Under the pieces are notes generated by a model, which saw nothing but the letters and a program-made list of their open reading frames with translations, was not told where the DNA came from and made no database searches. Both the position numbers and the translations under genes were made by a program. From positions 1-64,000 of the forward strand of contig WSNO01000005.1 in the NCBI GenBank assembly GCA_009773415.1: DNA of 64,000 nucleotides, read 5' to 3'. This DNA is from Nitrospirota bacterium. GTDB taxonomy: Bacteria; Nitrospirota; Thermodesulfovibrionia; Thermodesulfovibrionales; Dissulfurispiraceae. Below are positions 1 through 10,600 of the stretch, in pieces (position 1 is the stretch's first letter; the number at the start of each line of letters is the position of its first letter).

Positions 1-156
1 CAGGAAACAACCCAAGCTGCACCAGATCTACTGGTGGCAGCTTAGCAGAAACAGGAGATTGCACGATCGTTCGTACACCACTTGACTGGACGTGACCCAA
101 GGTTTGACATTGTTGAGTTTGCGAAGACGTAAAAACACCAAAAGAGAGGAGTTGGC

Positions 157-495
157 TATGACAGAGCGTAACACACAACTAACCTTTGGATTCAGAACAA
201 AAGGAAGCTCACCGTGGACTTTCGGGGCAGCGAGATAACGTCCGACAGCGGACTTCTTCTGGTGAGGCAAGCGGACGACCGCCCTTGACTGAGTAAAGAG
301 ACTTTAGTAATCAGTTTCCGGTTGTTCCTGCACTTAGCGGCATACTGGCTGGTGCTCCGGCTTTGGGAAGCCCTGCACAACACCGAGTTTGCCTCTCTGC
401 AGATACAACAACTGTTGCTGAGACTGCTGAAGATAGAGGGGCGCAGGTTATTCAGACAACAAGCCTTCAGCTCACTAAAATACTGCTCGCGCTGA
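157..495 (+). pseudogene. Decayed IS1380-type transposase (N- and C-terminal pieces)
   Basis: An ATG at 157 with a good ribosome site (GAGGAG) opens a reading frame that soon shifts. In the next frame, about 200-289, the residues KLTVDFRGSEITSDSGLLL and RQADDR can be read, which is the typical start of IS1380-family transposases. After a stop and a large deletion, about 336-495 reads AAYWLVLRLWEAL...LLRLLKIEGR, resembling the family's C-terminal end. The middle with the catalytic residues is missing, so this is a dead remnant. Family assignment is from memory of the motif. Confidence 0.6.
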
Positions 496-565
496 AAGTT
501 TATGAACCCGGAATTGTCATTAGAGAAGCGACGGGAAAGAAACGGGTAGATTGAAAGACTTGGAC

Positions 566-920
566 TTATCCCAATAAACCTTCAAAACACTGACGGCGTT
601 TCATGGCAAGGCAGAGTTTAAAAATGCGCCTGTTGCCATCTTTGACCAAATACCCGCCCGTGGCAAAAATCCTGCAGCGCATGGTTTTCAGAGTTGTGTG
701 CACCTTGCTGCATACCACCACCTTGCCGGAACAGACTCATCAGATTATAGGCAAGCATGACACAGTTCATCGTGGCCTCAGTGGCGCTGAAGCTCTGCAT
801 GTTGAAACTGTCAGCACCAAACAAAATGAGCCGGAAGCTCAAGGCTGGTGACAAAGCAGCCGTACCGGTAATCTTTGATCTCCACGTCGTGTGCAAACAA
901 GAACTTGTTTGCTAATGACA
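566..920 (-). pseudogene. Decayed IS1380/IS4-type transposase C-terminus
   Basis: On the minus strand three frames together read EIKDYRYGCFVTSLELPA, then FGADSFNMQSFSATEATMN and CVMLAYNLMSLFRQ, then TLKTMRCRIFATGGYLVKDG up to a stop at 566. These are well-known C-terminal motifs of IS1380-like DDE transposases. At least two frameshifts separate the segments and no N-terminal part is present, so the gene is broken. It converges with the plus-strand fragment at 157-495, suggesting repeated insertion at this site. Confidence 0.6.
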
Positions 921-932
921 ATTTTGCGATAA

Positions 933-968
933 AACGGGGGAGTCCCGCATAATCGGGACTCCCCCGTT
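933..968 (-). terminator. Terminator after ahcY
   Basis: A perfect 15-bp inverted repeat (arms AACGGGGGAGTCCCG and its complement, 6-nt loop), followed on the minus strand by a short T run (GTTTTATC). It lies about 50 bp past the ahcY stop and closes the leuB-asd-metK-ahcY unit. It marks the border with the IS debris. Confidence 0.8.
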
Positions 969-1021
969 ACCAGTAGTGGCCGTTCTCCCGGATTCTGGAC
1001 TCTGACTCCTGCGTTGTGCCG

Positions 1022-2284
<1,263 letters not shown>

Positions 2285-2376
2285 CTATCCTCCAAAATAA
2301 GTTGTCAGGGGCGGGTGTCAGCGGTCAGCTACTGGAAATCATTTTCCAGTCTCTACCCTCATCATAATCCTGCTGT

Positions 2377-3531
2377 TTAGATACCTGCTTCCTTCTTGAG
2401 CGCCTCGGCCATGTCGGTGACCTCCCAGGTGAATCCGGGCTCGTTTCTGCCAAAATGGCCATATGCAGCGGTCTGCTTATAGACCGGTTTGCGGAGGTCA
2501 AGCTTCTTGATAATGCTGGCCGGAGTCATGTCAAAGACTTTCTGAACGATCTTTGCAATCTCCTTGTCCGCGACCCTGCCGGTTCCGAAGCTGTCCACAA
2601 AAACCGAGACCGGATCAGGAACGCCGATTGCATAGGCAACCTGCAGTTCGCAGCGGGTTGCAAGCCCTGCCGCAACGATGTTCTTTGCAACGTAGCGGGC
2701 CATGTAGCATGCGGAACGGTCTACCTTCGACGGGTCCTTGCCGGAAAATGCACCGCCGCCATGCCTGCCGACGCCGCCGTAGCTGTCCACAATGATTTTG
2801 CGGCCGGTCAGTCCGGTATCGCCCTGAGGACCGCCTACTACGAAACGGCCGGTCGGATTTATGTGATACACGATAGTCTCCTCATCAAGCAGTTCAACCG
2901 GGATGACCGGCTTAATGACTTTCTCGATGACGTCTTCGCGTATCTCCTTCAGCGTAATGTCCGGGCTATGCTGGGTCGAAAGAACAACCGTACGCACCTT
3001 GTACGGCCTGCCGTCCTTGTACTCCACCGAAACCTGCGACTTTCCGTCCGGACGAAGATAGCTGAGCACATCCGACTTTCTCGCCTCGGTCAGTGTGCGT
3101 GCAATCTTGTGAGCCAGCATAATCGGCAAAGGCATCAGTTCAGGCGTTTCGTCGCACGCAAAGCCGAACATCAGCCCCTGATCGCCGGCACCGCCCACAT
3201 CAACTCCCATCGCGATGTCGCCGGACTGGCGATCGAGCGAGGTGATGACAGCACAGGTCTCATAGTCAAAGCCGTATTTTGCGCGGGTATAGCCGATATC
3301 TCGAATGGTCTGGCGGACGATATCAGGGATAGGCACATAACAATCAGTCGTTATTTCACCGGAAATAAACGCCATGCCGGTTGTCACCAGCGTTTCACAA
3401 GCTACTCGGGCGACCGGGTCCTGAGCAAGAATCGCGTCAAGAATTGCATCCGACACTTGGTCGGCAATTTTATCAGGATGCCCTTCGGTTACCGACTCGG
3501 ACGAAAAAAGAAAATCTCTGCCATTCGACAT
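2377..3531 (-). CDS. metK: S-adenosylmethionine synthetase
   Basis: Makes SAM from methionine and ATP in the cytoplasm. The 384-residue sequence contains the N-terminal GHPDKIADQ, the signature [10 protein letters not shown] (114-123) and the glycine-rich [17 protein letters not shown] loop, all intact. The start ATG is preceded by AAGGAGGG. It sits 21 bp downstream of asd and upstream of ahcY. SAM supply is relevant to the radical SAM and methyltransferase genes elsewhere in the window, but that link is only general. Confidence 0.97.
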   Translation of the reverse strand: MSNGRDFLFSSESVTEGHPDKIADQVSDAILDAILAQDPVARVACETLVTTGMAFISGEITTDCYVPIPDIVRQTIRDIGYTRAKYGFDYETCAVITSLDRQSGDIAMGVDVGGAGDQGLMFGFACDETPELMPLPIMLAHKIARTLTEARKSDVLSYLRPDGKSQVSVEYKDGRPYKVRTVVLSTQHSPDITLKEIREDVIEKVIKPVIPVELLDEETIVYHINPTGRFVVGGPQGDTGLTGRKIIVDSYGGVGRHGGGAFSGKDPSKVDRSACYMARYVAKNIVAAGLATRCELQVAYAIGVPDPVSVFVDSFGTGRVADKEIAKIVQKVFDMTPASIIKKLDLRKPVYKQTAAYGHFGRNEPGFTWEVTDMAEALKKEAGI

Positions 3532-3552
3532 GGCTCCCTCCTTGAAAAGAAA

Positions 3553-4566
3553 TTAACGGATCAATACTTCTGCAATCTGGACGGCATTCAGCGCAGCCCC
3601 TTTGCGCAGGTTGTCGGAAACAACCCACATATTGATGCCGTTGGCAATCGACTCGTCCTCGCGGATGCGACCGACATATACATCATCTTTTCCGTCGCAA
3701 TCGAGCGGCATCGGGTAGACGTTCTTATCGGGAGCATCAAAAACCGTTATCCCTGAGGCTTGTGCAAGCAGTTCGCGCACCTGATTTGCAGTCAGCTCTT
3801 TTTCGGTTTCAATGTTGACTGATTCGGAATGTCCCCGAAACACCGGAACCCGGACCGTCGTGGCCGTTATGCGAATGGAATCATCACCCATTATTTTTCT
3901 GGTCTCGTTGACCATCTTCATTTCTTCTTTTGTATAGCCGTTCTCAAGAAACTTGTCAATGTGCGGCAGCACATTAAAGGCAATCTGGTGCGGATACACA
4001 CTGTGCGCTGCCGGGCGGAAATTCAGCAGATCGGTCACCTGCTGCATCAGTTCATCCATCGCCTTCTTGCCGGTTCCGGAGACAGCCTGAAACGTCGTAA
4101 CAACAACGCGCTTAATCTTTGCCGCATCGTGAATCGGTTTCAGGGCGACAACCATCTGGATAGTCGAGCAGTTCGGGTTCGCAATAATCCCTTTATGCCA
4201 ACTAAGGTCATGCGGGTTTACTTCCGGGACAACCAGCGGAACCTCGGGGTCCATTCGCCACTGGCTCGAATTGTCCACAACGACACAGCCTGACTTCGCA
4301 GCGATCGGTGCCCAGATTTTGGAGCGCTCGGCACCCGCTGAAAAAAGCGCGATATCTATTCCCCTGAAACAGGTCTCGCTCAGCTCTTCAACAGCAACAC
4401 TTTTCCCTTTGTACGGCAGCTCTTTGCCGACAGACCGTTCGGAGGCGAAAAGACGAAGTCTTTCAACGGGGAAATCACGCTGCTCAAGCGTTGCTATCAT
4501 TTCCGTACCGACGGCCCCGGTTGCACCAACAACAGCCACGATATACTTGTCTTTCTTTTTCAGCAT
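3553..4566 (-). CDS. asd: Aspartate-semialdehyde dehydrogenase
   Basis: Reduces aspartyl phosphate to aspartate semialdehyde with NADPH, the branch point to lysine, threonine and methionine. The 337-residue protein has the nucleotide loop GATGAVG (14-20) and the active-site ANPNCSTIQ with Cys133. Its ribosome site AAGGAG lies inside the last codons of leuB, with a 4-nt gap, so the two are translationally close. Length fits the usual Asd. Confidence 0.96.
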   Translation of the reverse strand: MLKKKDKYIVAVVGATGAVGTEMIATLEQRDFPVERLRLFASERSVGKELPYKGKSVAVEELSETCFRGIDIALFSAGAERSKIWAPIAAKSGCVVVDNSSQWRMDPEVPLVVPEVNPHDLSWHKGIIANPNCSTIQMVVALKPIHDAAKIKRVVVTTFQAVSGTGKKAMDELMQQVTDLLNFRPAAHSVYPHQIAFNVLPHIDKFLENGYTKEEMKMVNETRKIMGDDSIRITATTVRVPVFRGHSESVNIETEKELTANQVRELLAQASGITVFDAPDKNVYPMPLDCDGKDDVYVGRIREDESIANGINMWVVSDNLRKGAALNAVQIAEVLIR

Positions 4567-4570
4567 GCGA

Positions 4571-5644
4571 TTACTCCTTCATATCAGCTACACGTTGCGC
4601 AACCATATCGCCGACTTCAGTCGTCGAATAACCCATTTTACCGGCAGCAAGGCTCTTTATCTTCGTCCCGGTCACGTCCATGACCGCTTTTTCTATCAGC
4701 TTGCCCGCATTCTCTTCGCCAAGGTGCTGAAGCATCATCCCGCCTGCGCAAATAGCGGCGAGCGGATTAATAACATTCTGTCCTTTATATTTTGGCGCAG
4801 ACCCGCCCATCGGCTCAAACATCGAGACCCCCTCAGGGTTGATATTGCCGCCCGCTGCAATGCCGAGACCGCCCTGAATCATGGCTCCAAGGTCGGTAAT
4901 GATATCGCCGAAAAGGTTATCGGTAACAATGACATCGAACCACTCGGGATTCTTTACAAACCACATGGTAATAGCATCAACATGCGCATAATCAGTCTTG
5001 ATGCCCGGATATTCCTTCGCCACATCATAAAAAGTCCGCTCCCATAAGTCAAACGCATAGGTCAGCACGTTTGTCTTGCCGCACAGCGTCAGCTTGTTGT
5101 CCTTGTTGCGTTTCTTCGCACAGTCAAACGCATACCGGATGCAGCGCTCGACGCCTTTCCGCGTGTTCACCGAAAGCTGCGTGGCGATCTCGTCAGGAGT
5201 TCCTTTCTTCAGAAAACCGCCTGCACCCGTATAAAGCCCCTCGGTATTCTCACGGATAACCACAAAATCAATATGCTCAGGCCCCTTGTCTTTCAAAGGA
5301 CAGTCAACTCCCGGAAAGAGCTTCACCGGTCGGAGGTTGATATACTGGTCAAGTTCGAACCGAAGGCGCAGCAGTATTCCCTTCTCAAGAACCCCCGGTT
5401 TCACATCGGGATGTCCGATTGCGCCGAGATATATGGCATCAAACTGCCGCAGTTCATTCACAGCGCCATCCGGCAGGACTTCACCGGTCTTCAGGTACCG
5501 CTCTCCCCCGAAATCAAACGGGCTGAGATCGAGCTTGAATCCGAACCGGTGCTGTGCGGCATTGAGAACTTTCAAGCCCTCAGCGACCACCTCCGGCCCG
5601 GTTCCGTCGCCTCCGACTACTGCAATCTTGTACGCTTTGCTCAT
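4571..5644 (-). CDS. leuB: 3-isopropylmalate dehydrogenase family protein
   Basis: A 357-residue member of the isocitrate/isopropylmalate dehydrogenase family, probably oxidising 3-isopropylmalate in leucine synthesis. I start it at ATG 5644 ([19 protein letters not shown]), which has AGGAGG upstream; a longer open frame to 5983 has no support. GGDGTGPEV, the [12 protein letters not shown] metal-binding region and GSAPKYKGQ are visible. The substrate loop reads RENTEGLY (131-138) rather than the RELTGGIYFG of enterobacterial LeuB, a form common in delta-type bacteria but also in homoisocitrate and tartrate dehydrogenases, so substrate is inferred. Confidence 0.8.
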   Translation of the reverse strand: MSKAYKIAVVGGDGTGPEVVAEGLKVLNAAQHRFGFKLDLSPFDFGGERYLKTGEVLPDGAVNELRQFDAIYLGAIGHPDVKPGVLEKGILLRLRFELDQYINLRPVKLFPGVDCPLKDKGPEHIDFVVIRENTEGLYTGAGGFLKKGTPDEIATQLSVNTRKGVERCIRYAFDCAKKRNKDNKLTLCGKTNVLTYAFDLWERTFYDVAKEYPGIKTDYAHVDAITMWFVKNPEWFDVIVTDNLFGDIITDLGAMIQGGLGIAAGGNINPEGVSMFEPMGGSAPKYKGQNVINPLAAICAGGMMLQHLGEENAGKLIEKAVMDVTGTKIKSLAAGKMGYSTTEVGDMVAQRVADMKE

Positions 5645-5728
5645 GATAATGCCTCCTCCTGCTGGGGATTGCTTTTGCACAGACAACGAATCAACATGTA
5701 TTATACCGTTAGAAAACAAGGAATTTCC

Positions 5729-6688
5729 ATGAAAAAAGCTCTTATTCTTCTCGGCCCTACGGGGGTCGGGAAAACAACGGCATCTCTGCTCCTCGCTCAG
5801 CATTTCAGAACCGAGATAATCAGCTCGGATTCCATGCAAATCTATCGCCACATGGACATCGGCACCGCAAAGCCGACCCTGGCTGAATTGCAGCTCGTCC
5901 GTCATCACATGATTGACGTAGTAGACCCGTGGGAACATTTCAGCGCGGGAGCCTATATCGAGACGGTCAGTCCTGTCATGCAACGATTGCAGGACGACAA
6001 TCGGATACCGCTCATCGTCGGCGGCACCGGCCTCTACCTGAAAGCCATGACGCGCGGCATTTTCAAGGGGCCGTCAGCAAATCCGGCACTGAGGGCAGAA
6101 TTGCGAAATATGGAACAGAGCCGGCCCGGTTCGCTCTATCGGCGCTTGCAGGATCTCGATCCGATGGGGGCGTCGAAAATCATGCCCAATGATCTCCGGC
6201 GGATAGTCAGGTCTCTTGAAGTCTGTATGTCCGGGGGGGTCTCCATGTCGGCCATGCAGGCGGAGCATACCGAGAAACTCCCCTCTGATTTCGTAAAGAT
6301 AGGGCTAATGCGTGACCGGGCAGAGCTGTATGCCATGATTAACCGGCGGGTGGACATCATGCTGGAACAGGGCTTGACTGCCGAGGTGAGAAAGGTTCTC
6401 GATCTGATCATTGCTCATCGCTCTTCCGCGCTTCCGGACTTCCGCGATTCCGCGCTTTCTTCCATGCAGGCAATCGGCTACAAGGAACTTGTCAGCTTTT
6501 TTGACGGCACGTGCAGGCTTGAAGAATCGGTTTCTTTCATAAAGCAACGCTCCCGCAATTACGCAAAACGCCAGTTCACCTGGTTCCGGCAGGAGTCTGA
6601 CATAACATGGATCGACATAACAGGATTGTTTGACCCGGAAGCTGTATTCAGAAAAGTGCTCGCAACGGTGCAACCCCGCGTGGCGTAG
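5729..6688 (+). CDS. miaA: tRNA dimethylallyltransferase
   Basis: Transfers a dimethylallyl group to A37 of tRNAs reading UNN codons. The 319-residue protein starts at ATG 5729 with the P-loop GPTGVGKTT (9-17), followed by SSDSMQIYRHMDIGTAKP and GGTGLYLKA, the family hallmarks, and ends with an RNYAKRQFTWFR segment. The open frame extends upstream to 5273, but that part is antisense to leuB and not coding. It is divergent from leuB and converges with a small cysteine-rich gene. Confidence 0.95.
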   Translation: MKKALILLGPTGVGKTTASLLLAQHFRTEIISSDSMQIYRHMDIGTAKPTLAELQLVRHHMIDVVDPWEHFSAGAYIETVSPVMQRLQDDNRIPLIVGGTGLYLKAMTRGIFKGPSANPALRAELRNMEQSRPGSLYRRLQDLDPMGASKIMPNDLRRIVRSLEVCMSGGVSMSAMQAEHTEKLPSDFVKIGLMRDRAELYAMINRRVDIMLEQGLTAEVRKVLDLIIAHRSSALPDFRDSALSSMQAIGYKELVSFFDGTCRLEESVSFIKQRSRNYAKRQFTWFRQESDITWIDITGLFDPEAVFRKVLATVQPRVA

Positions 6689-6693
6689 CGCCG

Positions 6694-6852
6694 CTAGTTG
6701 AACTGCTCCTCTTTCTTCGCCTCTTCCGCTTTATCTTTCACCAGAAAATCTCGGGAAAACTCAGGGCAGCGTTGTCCCGCCTTCAAAGAAAACTGCTTCT
6801 GGCAGGTCGCGCGCCACGCGCAGATAATACAAAGTTCCTTCTCTCCGCTCAT
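6694..6852 (-). CDS. Small cysteine-containing protein, 52 residues
   Basis: A short gene with a clear ribosome site (GGAGG, 5 nt before ATG at 6852). The product begins MSGEKELCIICAWRATCQKQF and continues with KAGQRCPEFSRDF and a charged KDKAEEAKKEEQFN tail. The cysteines at 8, 11, 17 and 29 could bind a metal. I recall similar small proteins in delta-type genomes, of unknown function. It ends 6 bp from the end of miaA, convergently. Coding is inferred from start context and pattern; function unknown. Confidence 0.6.
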   Translation of the reverse strand: MSGEKELCIICAWRATCQKQFSLKAGQRCPEFSRDFLVKDKAEEAKKEEQFN

Positions 6853-6928
6853 TCCGTCCTCCAGCGCTGTTTCCGATACAATAGCGCCTACTACGACAAA
6901 TAATCAACGATTCCGGATGCCTGATGCG

Positions 6929-6992
6929 GCTGATCCTCATGGAGCGACGACAGGGATGCTTAGCATACGCGCCACGCTCCATGAGGATCAGC
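6929..6992. repeat. 18-bp perfect inverted repeat with 28-nt centre
   Basis: Arms GCTGATCCTCATGGAGCG (6929-6946) and its exact complement (6975-6992) flank a 28-nt centre that itself contains ATGCTTAGCAT. There is no T run, so it is not a typical terminator. It lies in the 289-bp gap between the small minus-strand gene and the exported reductase. It may be a small mobile repeat or an RNA structure. Confidence 0.75.
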
Positions 6993-7141
6993 ATATCGAC
7001 CTTTTGAGCACTATTTCCACCCTTTTCCGCTATAATTCCACTAAGGACTGATCTTCAGTTCTATACTCTCCGATCGATCCTGACAGATAGCTGTATCTGT
7101 CCAAAATAAAGATGGTTGTCATACGTCGCAGGGAGGACGCC

Positions 7142-8308
7142 ATGCAGAAAGCACAGGGAATGAATCGCAGGGAGTTTCTGAAGGTCGGTGTCGCAGGAAC
7201 AGCTTCAGCCCTAATCGCCGGGGACGCACTTGCCGAAACCGTGCAGCGGCTTGTAGCTGAACCTTTTGCCTTCCCGAAGCCGGTCTATCGCACGCTTGGC
7301 CGCACCGGCCTGAAGGTTACGGTCATCAGCTTCGGGGCCATGCTTACGCCGGAGGCGGAGGTGATCAGGCTTGCCATCAACAACGGTGTGAACTACGTCG
7401 ATACAGCACGGCGCTACATGGGCGGCAGAAATGAGGAGATAGTCGGGCAGGCAATCAAGGGACGGCGCGAGAAGGTTTATATTGCGACGAAAACCCAGCC
7501 TGCCTCGCGCACGAAAGACGAGATCATCAAGGATGTCGAGACGAGCCTCTCCAAGCTGGGGACAGACTATATCGATGTTATTCAGCTCCACAATCTTGAG
7601 AGCAGCGAACGGATTTTTGTAGCCGAGACGAAAGAAGCCCTGCTGAAACTGAAAGAACAGGGCAAAGTACGGTTCTTTGGCGTGACCACGCACAAGAATG
7701 AGGCTATAGTACTGAATGCGCTGGTTGACGATAAGGATCGGTTTTTCGATACGGCGCTGGTTGCCTACAATTTTAAAAGCGGCAAGGAAATCGGCGCTGC
7801 CATAGAACGGGCAGCAAAAGCGGGCGTGGGTATCATAGCCATGAAAACACAGCAGGGTGGCTATTCAACCTCGGCGCTGGGCACTATCAGTCCTCACCAA
7901 GCAGCGCTCAAGTGGGCATTGCAGAACCCATACATTACAAACGCGATTCCCGGCATGAAGGACATGGCGCAGCTGAAAGAAGACATTGCGGTCATGGGCA
8001 TGAAGTTCACAGCTCAGGATGAGCATATCCTCAAACGGTACAATGCAGCAATTGCTCCGTTTTACTGCTCGTTCTGCGGCAAGTGTGAAAGTGCCTGTCC
8101 CTATGGTGTCGAGATAAGCAACGTCAACCGCTCGCTCATGTATGCCGAAGGCTACAGGAGCGGTGAACTTGCACTGTCGACCTATCGCGAGATACCAATT
8201 GCAGCTTCCGCTGCTGTATGCGCAAACTGTCCGGCCTGCACTGCGCACTGCGTAAACGATCTCGATATTGCAGCAAAGATGGAGCGCGCCAGAATCATTC
8301 TGGCGTAA
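7142..8308 (+). CDS. TAT-exported aldo/keto reductase with C-terminal Fe-S cluster motif
   Basis: A 388-residue protein starting at ATG 7142 (GGGAGG upstream). Residues 8-31 (NRREFLKVGVAGTASALIAG) form a twin-arginine signal, so it is probably exported folded. The aldo/keto reductase barrel follows (YRTLGRTGLKVTVISFG, VDTARRYMGGRNEE, KTQPASRTKD, DYIDVIQLHN). The C-terminus has CSFCGKCESACPYG and CANCPACTAHC, typical of the ferredoxin-like tail in this AKR group. The usual active-site tyrosine region reads DTARRYMGG, keeping Tyr. The natural substrate is unknown. It forms a pair with the next gene, 5 bp away. Confidence 0.85.
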   Translation: MQKAQGMNRREFLKVGVAGTASALIAGDALAETVQRLVAEPFAFPKPVYRTLGRTGLKVTVISFGAMLTPEAEVIRLAINNGVNYVDTARRYMGGRNEEIVGQAIKGRREKVYIATKTQPASRTKDEIIKDVETSLSKLGTDYIDVIQLHNLESSERIFVAETKEALLKLKEQGKVRFFGVTTHKNEAIVLNALVDDKDRFFDTALVAYNFKSGKEIGAAIERAAKAGVGIIAMKTQQGGYSTSALGTISPHQAALKWALQNPYITNAIPGMKDMAQLKEDIAVMGMKFTAQDEHILKRYNAAIAPFYCSFCGKCESACPYGVEISNVNRSLMYAEGYRSGELALSTYREIPIAASAAVCANCPACTAHCVNDLDIAAKMERARIILA

Positions 8309-8313
8309 CGAAT

Positions 8314-9246
8314 ATGAGAAAGATCAGGAAGGGACAGCCCGGCATGGTATCGGCAACCGCAGCAGCTTTGGTCTGCATGCTCTGCCTGTCCCTTCCTGCA
8401 TTCGCCGCTGATCCTGCACTAGAACAACTGCTCCCGGCGCAGGCATGTGCCGATGGCTGGGTCATGGAAGACAAGCCCGTCGTTTACACAAAAGACAATC
8501 TGTTTGATTACATCAACGGCGAAGCTGAACTTTACTTTCCGTATGGTTTTGAGGCGCTCGCTGCAGCACGCTATATGAGCACGAAAAATCCCGAAGTTTC
8601 GCTGGTGATGGATGTCTATAAAATGGGGTCGCTGACTGATGCCTTCGGCATGTATGCAAATTACCGCAGGTCGGATGATGATTCAGCAAAAGCAGGGGCC
8701 GATGCCGTGCTTTCTCCTTCGCAGATGCTGATGTATCAAGACCGTTATTATGTTCGGCTTCAAGCCTCCGGAGCGACGGGCATTGATGAGAAGGTCTTTC
8801 TTGCCTGCGCCCATGCCTTGTCAAAAAAGCTTCCGCAGAATCTCGGGCAACCGAAAGAGTTGGACGTTTTCAGAAACGCGGCCCTCATACCGAAAAGTGA
8901 ACGCTATATCGCCCAGAGTCTTCTTGGCTATTCCTTCTTCCAGCGCGGCTTTATGGCTGATGCAACAGTGAACGGCACGCAGGCGCAGGTTTTCATGGTG
9001 CCGGAAGAGTCGCCTGTTGCTGCCCGCAAGGCTTTTGACCAGTACCGTGCGTACCTGAAAGAGTCCGGAAAAGAGGCTCTGGTGAGCGAAGCTGCTGAAA
9101 GCATTGCCCTCACCGCAACGGATCCGCTTTACAGCGGGGTGGCAGTCCGGCAGTCCGGCCGCTCTATCATCGGCGTAATCCGCCTTAAAAATCCTTCCGA
9201 TGCGACACCTCTGCTGGATAAACTGATTACAGGACTTCCCCGATAA
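8314..9246 (+). CDS. Secreted DUF6599-type protein
   Basis: 310 residues with an N-terminal signal peptide (AALVCMLCLSLPAFAA). The body has the conserved block KDNLFDYINGEAELYFPYGF and VYKMGSLTDAFGMYANYRR, which I recognise as the DUF6599 family (name recalled, not searched). No catalytic motif is known. It directly follows the exported Fe-S aldo/keto reductase and is probably co-transcribed, which suggests a shared periplasmic role. Confidence 0.75.
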   Translation: MRKIRKGQPGMVSATAAALVCMLCLSLPAFAADPALEQLLPAQACADGWVMEDKPVVYTKDNLFDYINGEAELYFPYGFEALAAARYMSTKNPEVSLVMDVYKMGSLTDAFGMYANYRRSDDDSAKAGADAVLSPSQMLMYQDRYYVRLQASGATGIDEKVFLACAHALSKKLPQNLGQPKELDVFRNAALIPKSERYIAQSLLGYSFFQRGFMADATVNGTQAQVFMVPEESPVAARKAFDQYRAYLKESGKEALVSEAAESIALTATDPLYSGVAVRQSGRSIIGVIRLKNPSDATPLLDKLITGLPR

Positions 9247-9533
9247 GAAGCAACGCCCGTTCCCGGCTTGCCATAGCTTTTTTTTCACTGACGGCACCCG
9301 GCAGATGCTTCAGGCTTCCCCCTTATGCATAAGGGCATGCTCACCACATCTGACACCAGCGCCCTATTGCCCTGCTGTTCATATGGCTGCACCGGAGAAA
9401 GGGCGTTGCTCTCTCTCTGCTCTTCTCTTGAGTAAATTCTATCGCCGGTCAGGATGCATGTCAATACGCAAAAACTGCACTGCAGTAAGTATTGCAAGCA
9501 TGTTTCATGCGCGGGGTTCCCGTAATGACAGTG
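9247..9533. other. Intergenic stretch without recognised features
   Basis: This gap lies between convergent genes. A 16-bp palindrome CCCTTATGCATAAGGG is present near 9320 but has no flanking T run. No reading frame with a ribosome site or family motif was found. Confidence 0.5.
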
Positions 9534-9953
9534 TCAGGAAAACAGATTTGGCCAAGTATCGCGAAGCACTCGCAGGATTGTGAAGAATACAAAGAGAAAC
9601 AGCAGCGACCACGCAACAATCTTTGCCTTGAAGCGGCCGTTTCTCCCTTGGTCAATAAACGGAATAAACATCAGCAGCATGAAATAAACAAGGGGAAAGA
9701 CCACCGCTCCGATAAAGGCGCTTTTGCCGGGGAAGTAGAGCAGTACTTCAAAAAGCCAGAAAAAGTACCACTCCGCCCGCGGCAGAAACTGCCGCGTTAA
9801 ATCGATCGCCCGGCCGGTCGAAGGCGGCCAGAGCATGGCGACAATAAGCAGCAGCTGAAATGCGACGAGCGCGGCAAAGAGTATTTCCGCAAGATAGTCC
9901 GGATAGAACTGCTTTGCGCGCTTTGGCTGCCCGTCTGTCTGTAAATCTGCCAT
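9534..9953 (-). CDS. Cytochrome b C-terminal subunit (subunit IV-like)
   Basis: A 139-residue membrane protein with three predicted helices (about 22-43, 80-100, 110-130), corresponding to the C-terminal half of cytochrome b, as in subunit IV of b6f complexes. The quinol-site motif reads RAEWYF where PEWY is usual. The ATG at 9953 overlaps the stop of the upstream cytochrome b gene (TAATG), so the start is well fixed and translation coupled. It is the last gene of the Rieske-cytochrome b operon; no cytochrome c gene follows. Confidence 0.85.
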   Translation of the reverse strand: MADLQTDGQPKRAKQFYPDYLAEILFAALVAFQLLLIVAMLWPPSTGRAIDLTRQFLPRAEWYFFWLFEVLLYFPGKSAFIGAVVFPLVYFMLLMFIPFIDQGRNGRFKAKIVAWSLLFLFVFFTILRVLRDTWPNLFS

Positions 9954-10600
9954 TACAGTCTCCGCGCTATTCCCTGCCGCTTCACCATGTGGAAGTGCAT
10001 CCACATCAAAAAACCCATGCAGAGGGGCAGAAAAAGCACATGAATGCTGTAAAAGCGTATAAGCGTTTTCCCGCTGATTTCCGCACTTCCCCGCACTGCA
10101 TACATGAGATGATCGCCGATGAGAGGGATCGTCTGAATCATCGCGGTTCCGACTTCGGTCGCCCAGTATGCCCGCTGATCCCACGTCAGGAGATAGCCGG
10201 TAAAGGCGGATGCCATGGCAACAAGAAACGTGCAGCAGCCGACTATCCAGTTAAGTTCACGCGGCGGGCGGTAGGATCGCGTCACGAATACGCGGATGGT
10301 GTGCAGGATAATCATCACGATGAAGAAACTGGCCGCCCATTTATGCAGACTGCGCACCAGCCAGCCGAGAAAGATTTCGTCGTTGATCACGAGAATGCTC
10401 CGGTAGGCCTCTTTTTCAGACGGAATGTAGTATACCGAAAGCATCAGGCCGGTTACCGCCAGGACGATAAAAAAAGTGAGCGCAAGTCCGCCGAAACAGT
10501 AGGTATAGTTCAGTCCCTCCGGAATGCGACGCTGCAAAAAGCGCTTGTGCGGACGTCTTACATGGAACCGCGCATCGAACCTGTCAAACAGCTTTCCCAT
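9953..10600 (-). CDS. Cytochrome b6-like subunit of a quinol oxidoreductase
   Basis: A 215-residue, four-helix cytochrome b. Two histidine pairs bind the b hemes: SLHKW...LHTIR with 13 residues between and SIHVL...MHFHM with 14 between, the b6-type spacing. Cys35 in NYTYCFGG aligns with the cysteine that covalently holds heme ci in b6f and Bacillus-type complexes. The start overlaps the Rieske stop (TGATG). It probably oxidises menaquinol, agreeing with the menaquinone genes in the window. Confidence 0.9.
   Translation of the reverse strand: MGKLFDRFDARFHVRRPHKRFLQRRIPEGLNYTYCFGGLALTFFIVLAVTGLMLSVYYIPSEKEAYRSILVINDEIFLGWLVRSLHKWAASFFIVMIILHTIRVFVTRSYRPPRELNWIVGCCTFLVAMASAFTGYLLTWDQRAYWATEVGTAMIQTIPLIGDHLMYAVRGSAEISGKTLIRFYSIHVLFLPLCMGFLMWMHFHMVKRQGIARRL

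Noticed and set aside
2455..3756. 433-residue open frame on the plus strand
   Set aside because: It is antisense to metK and asd, whose motifs are perfect. No ribosome site or family motif.
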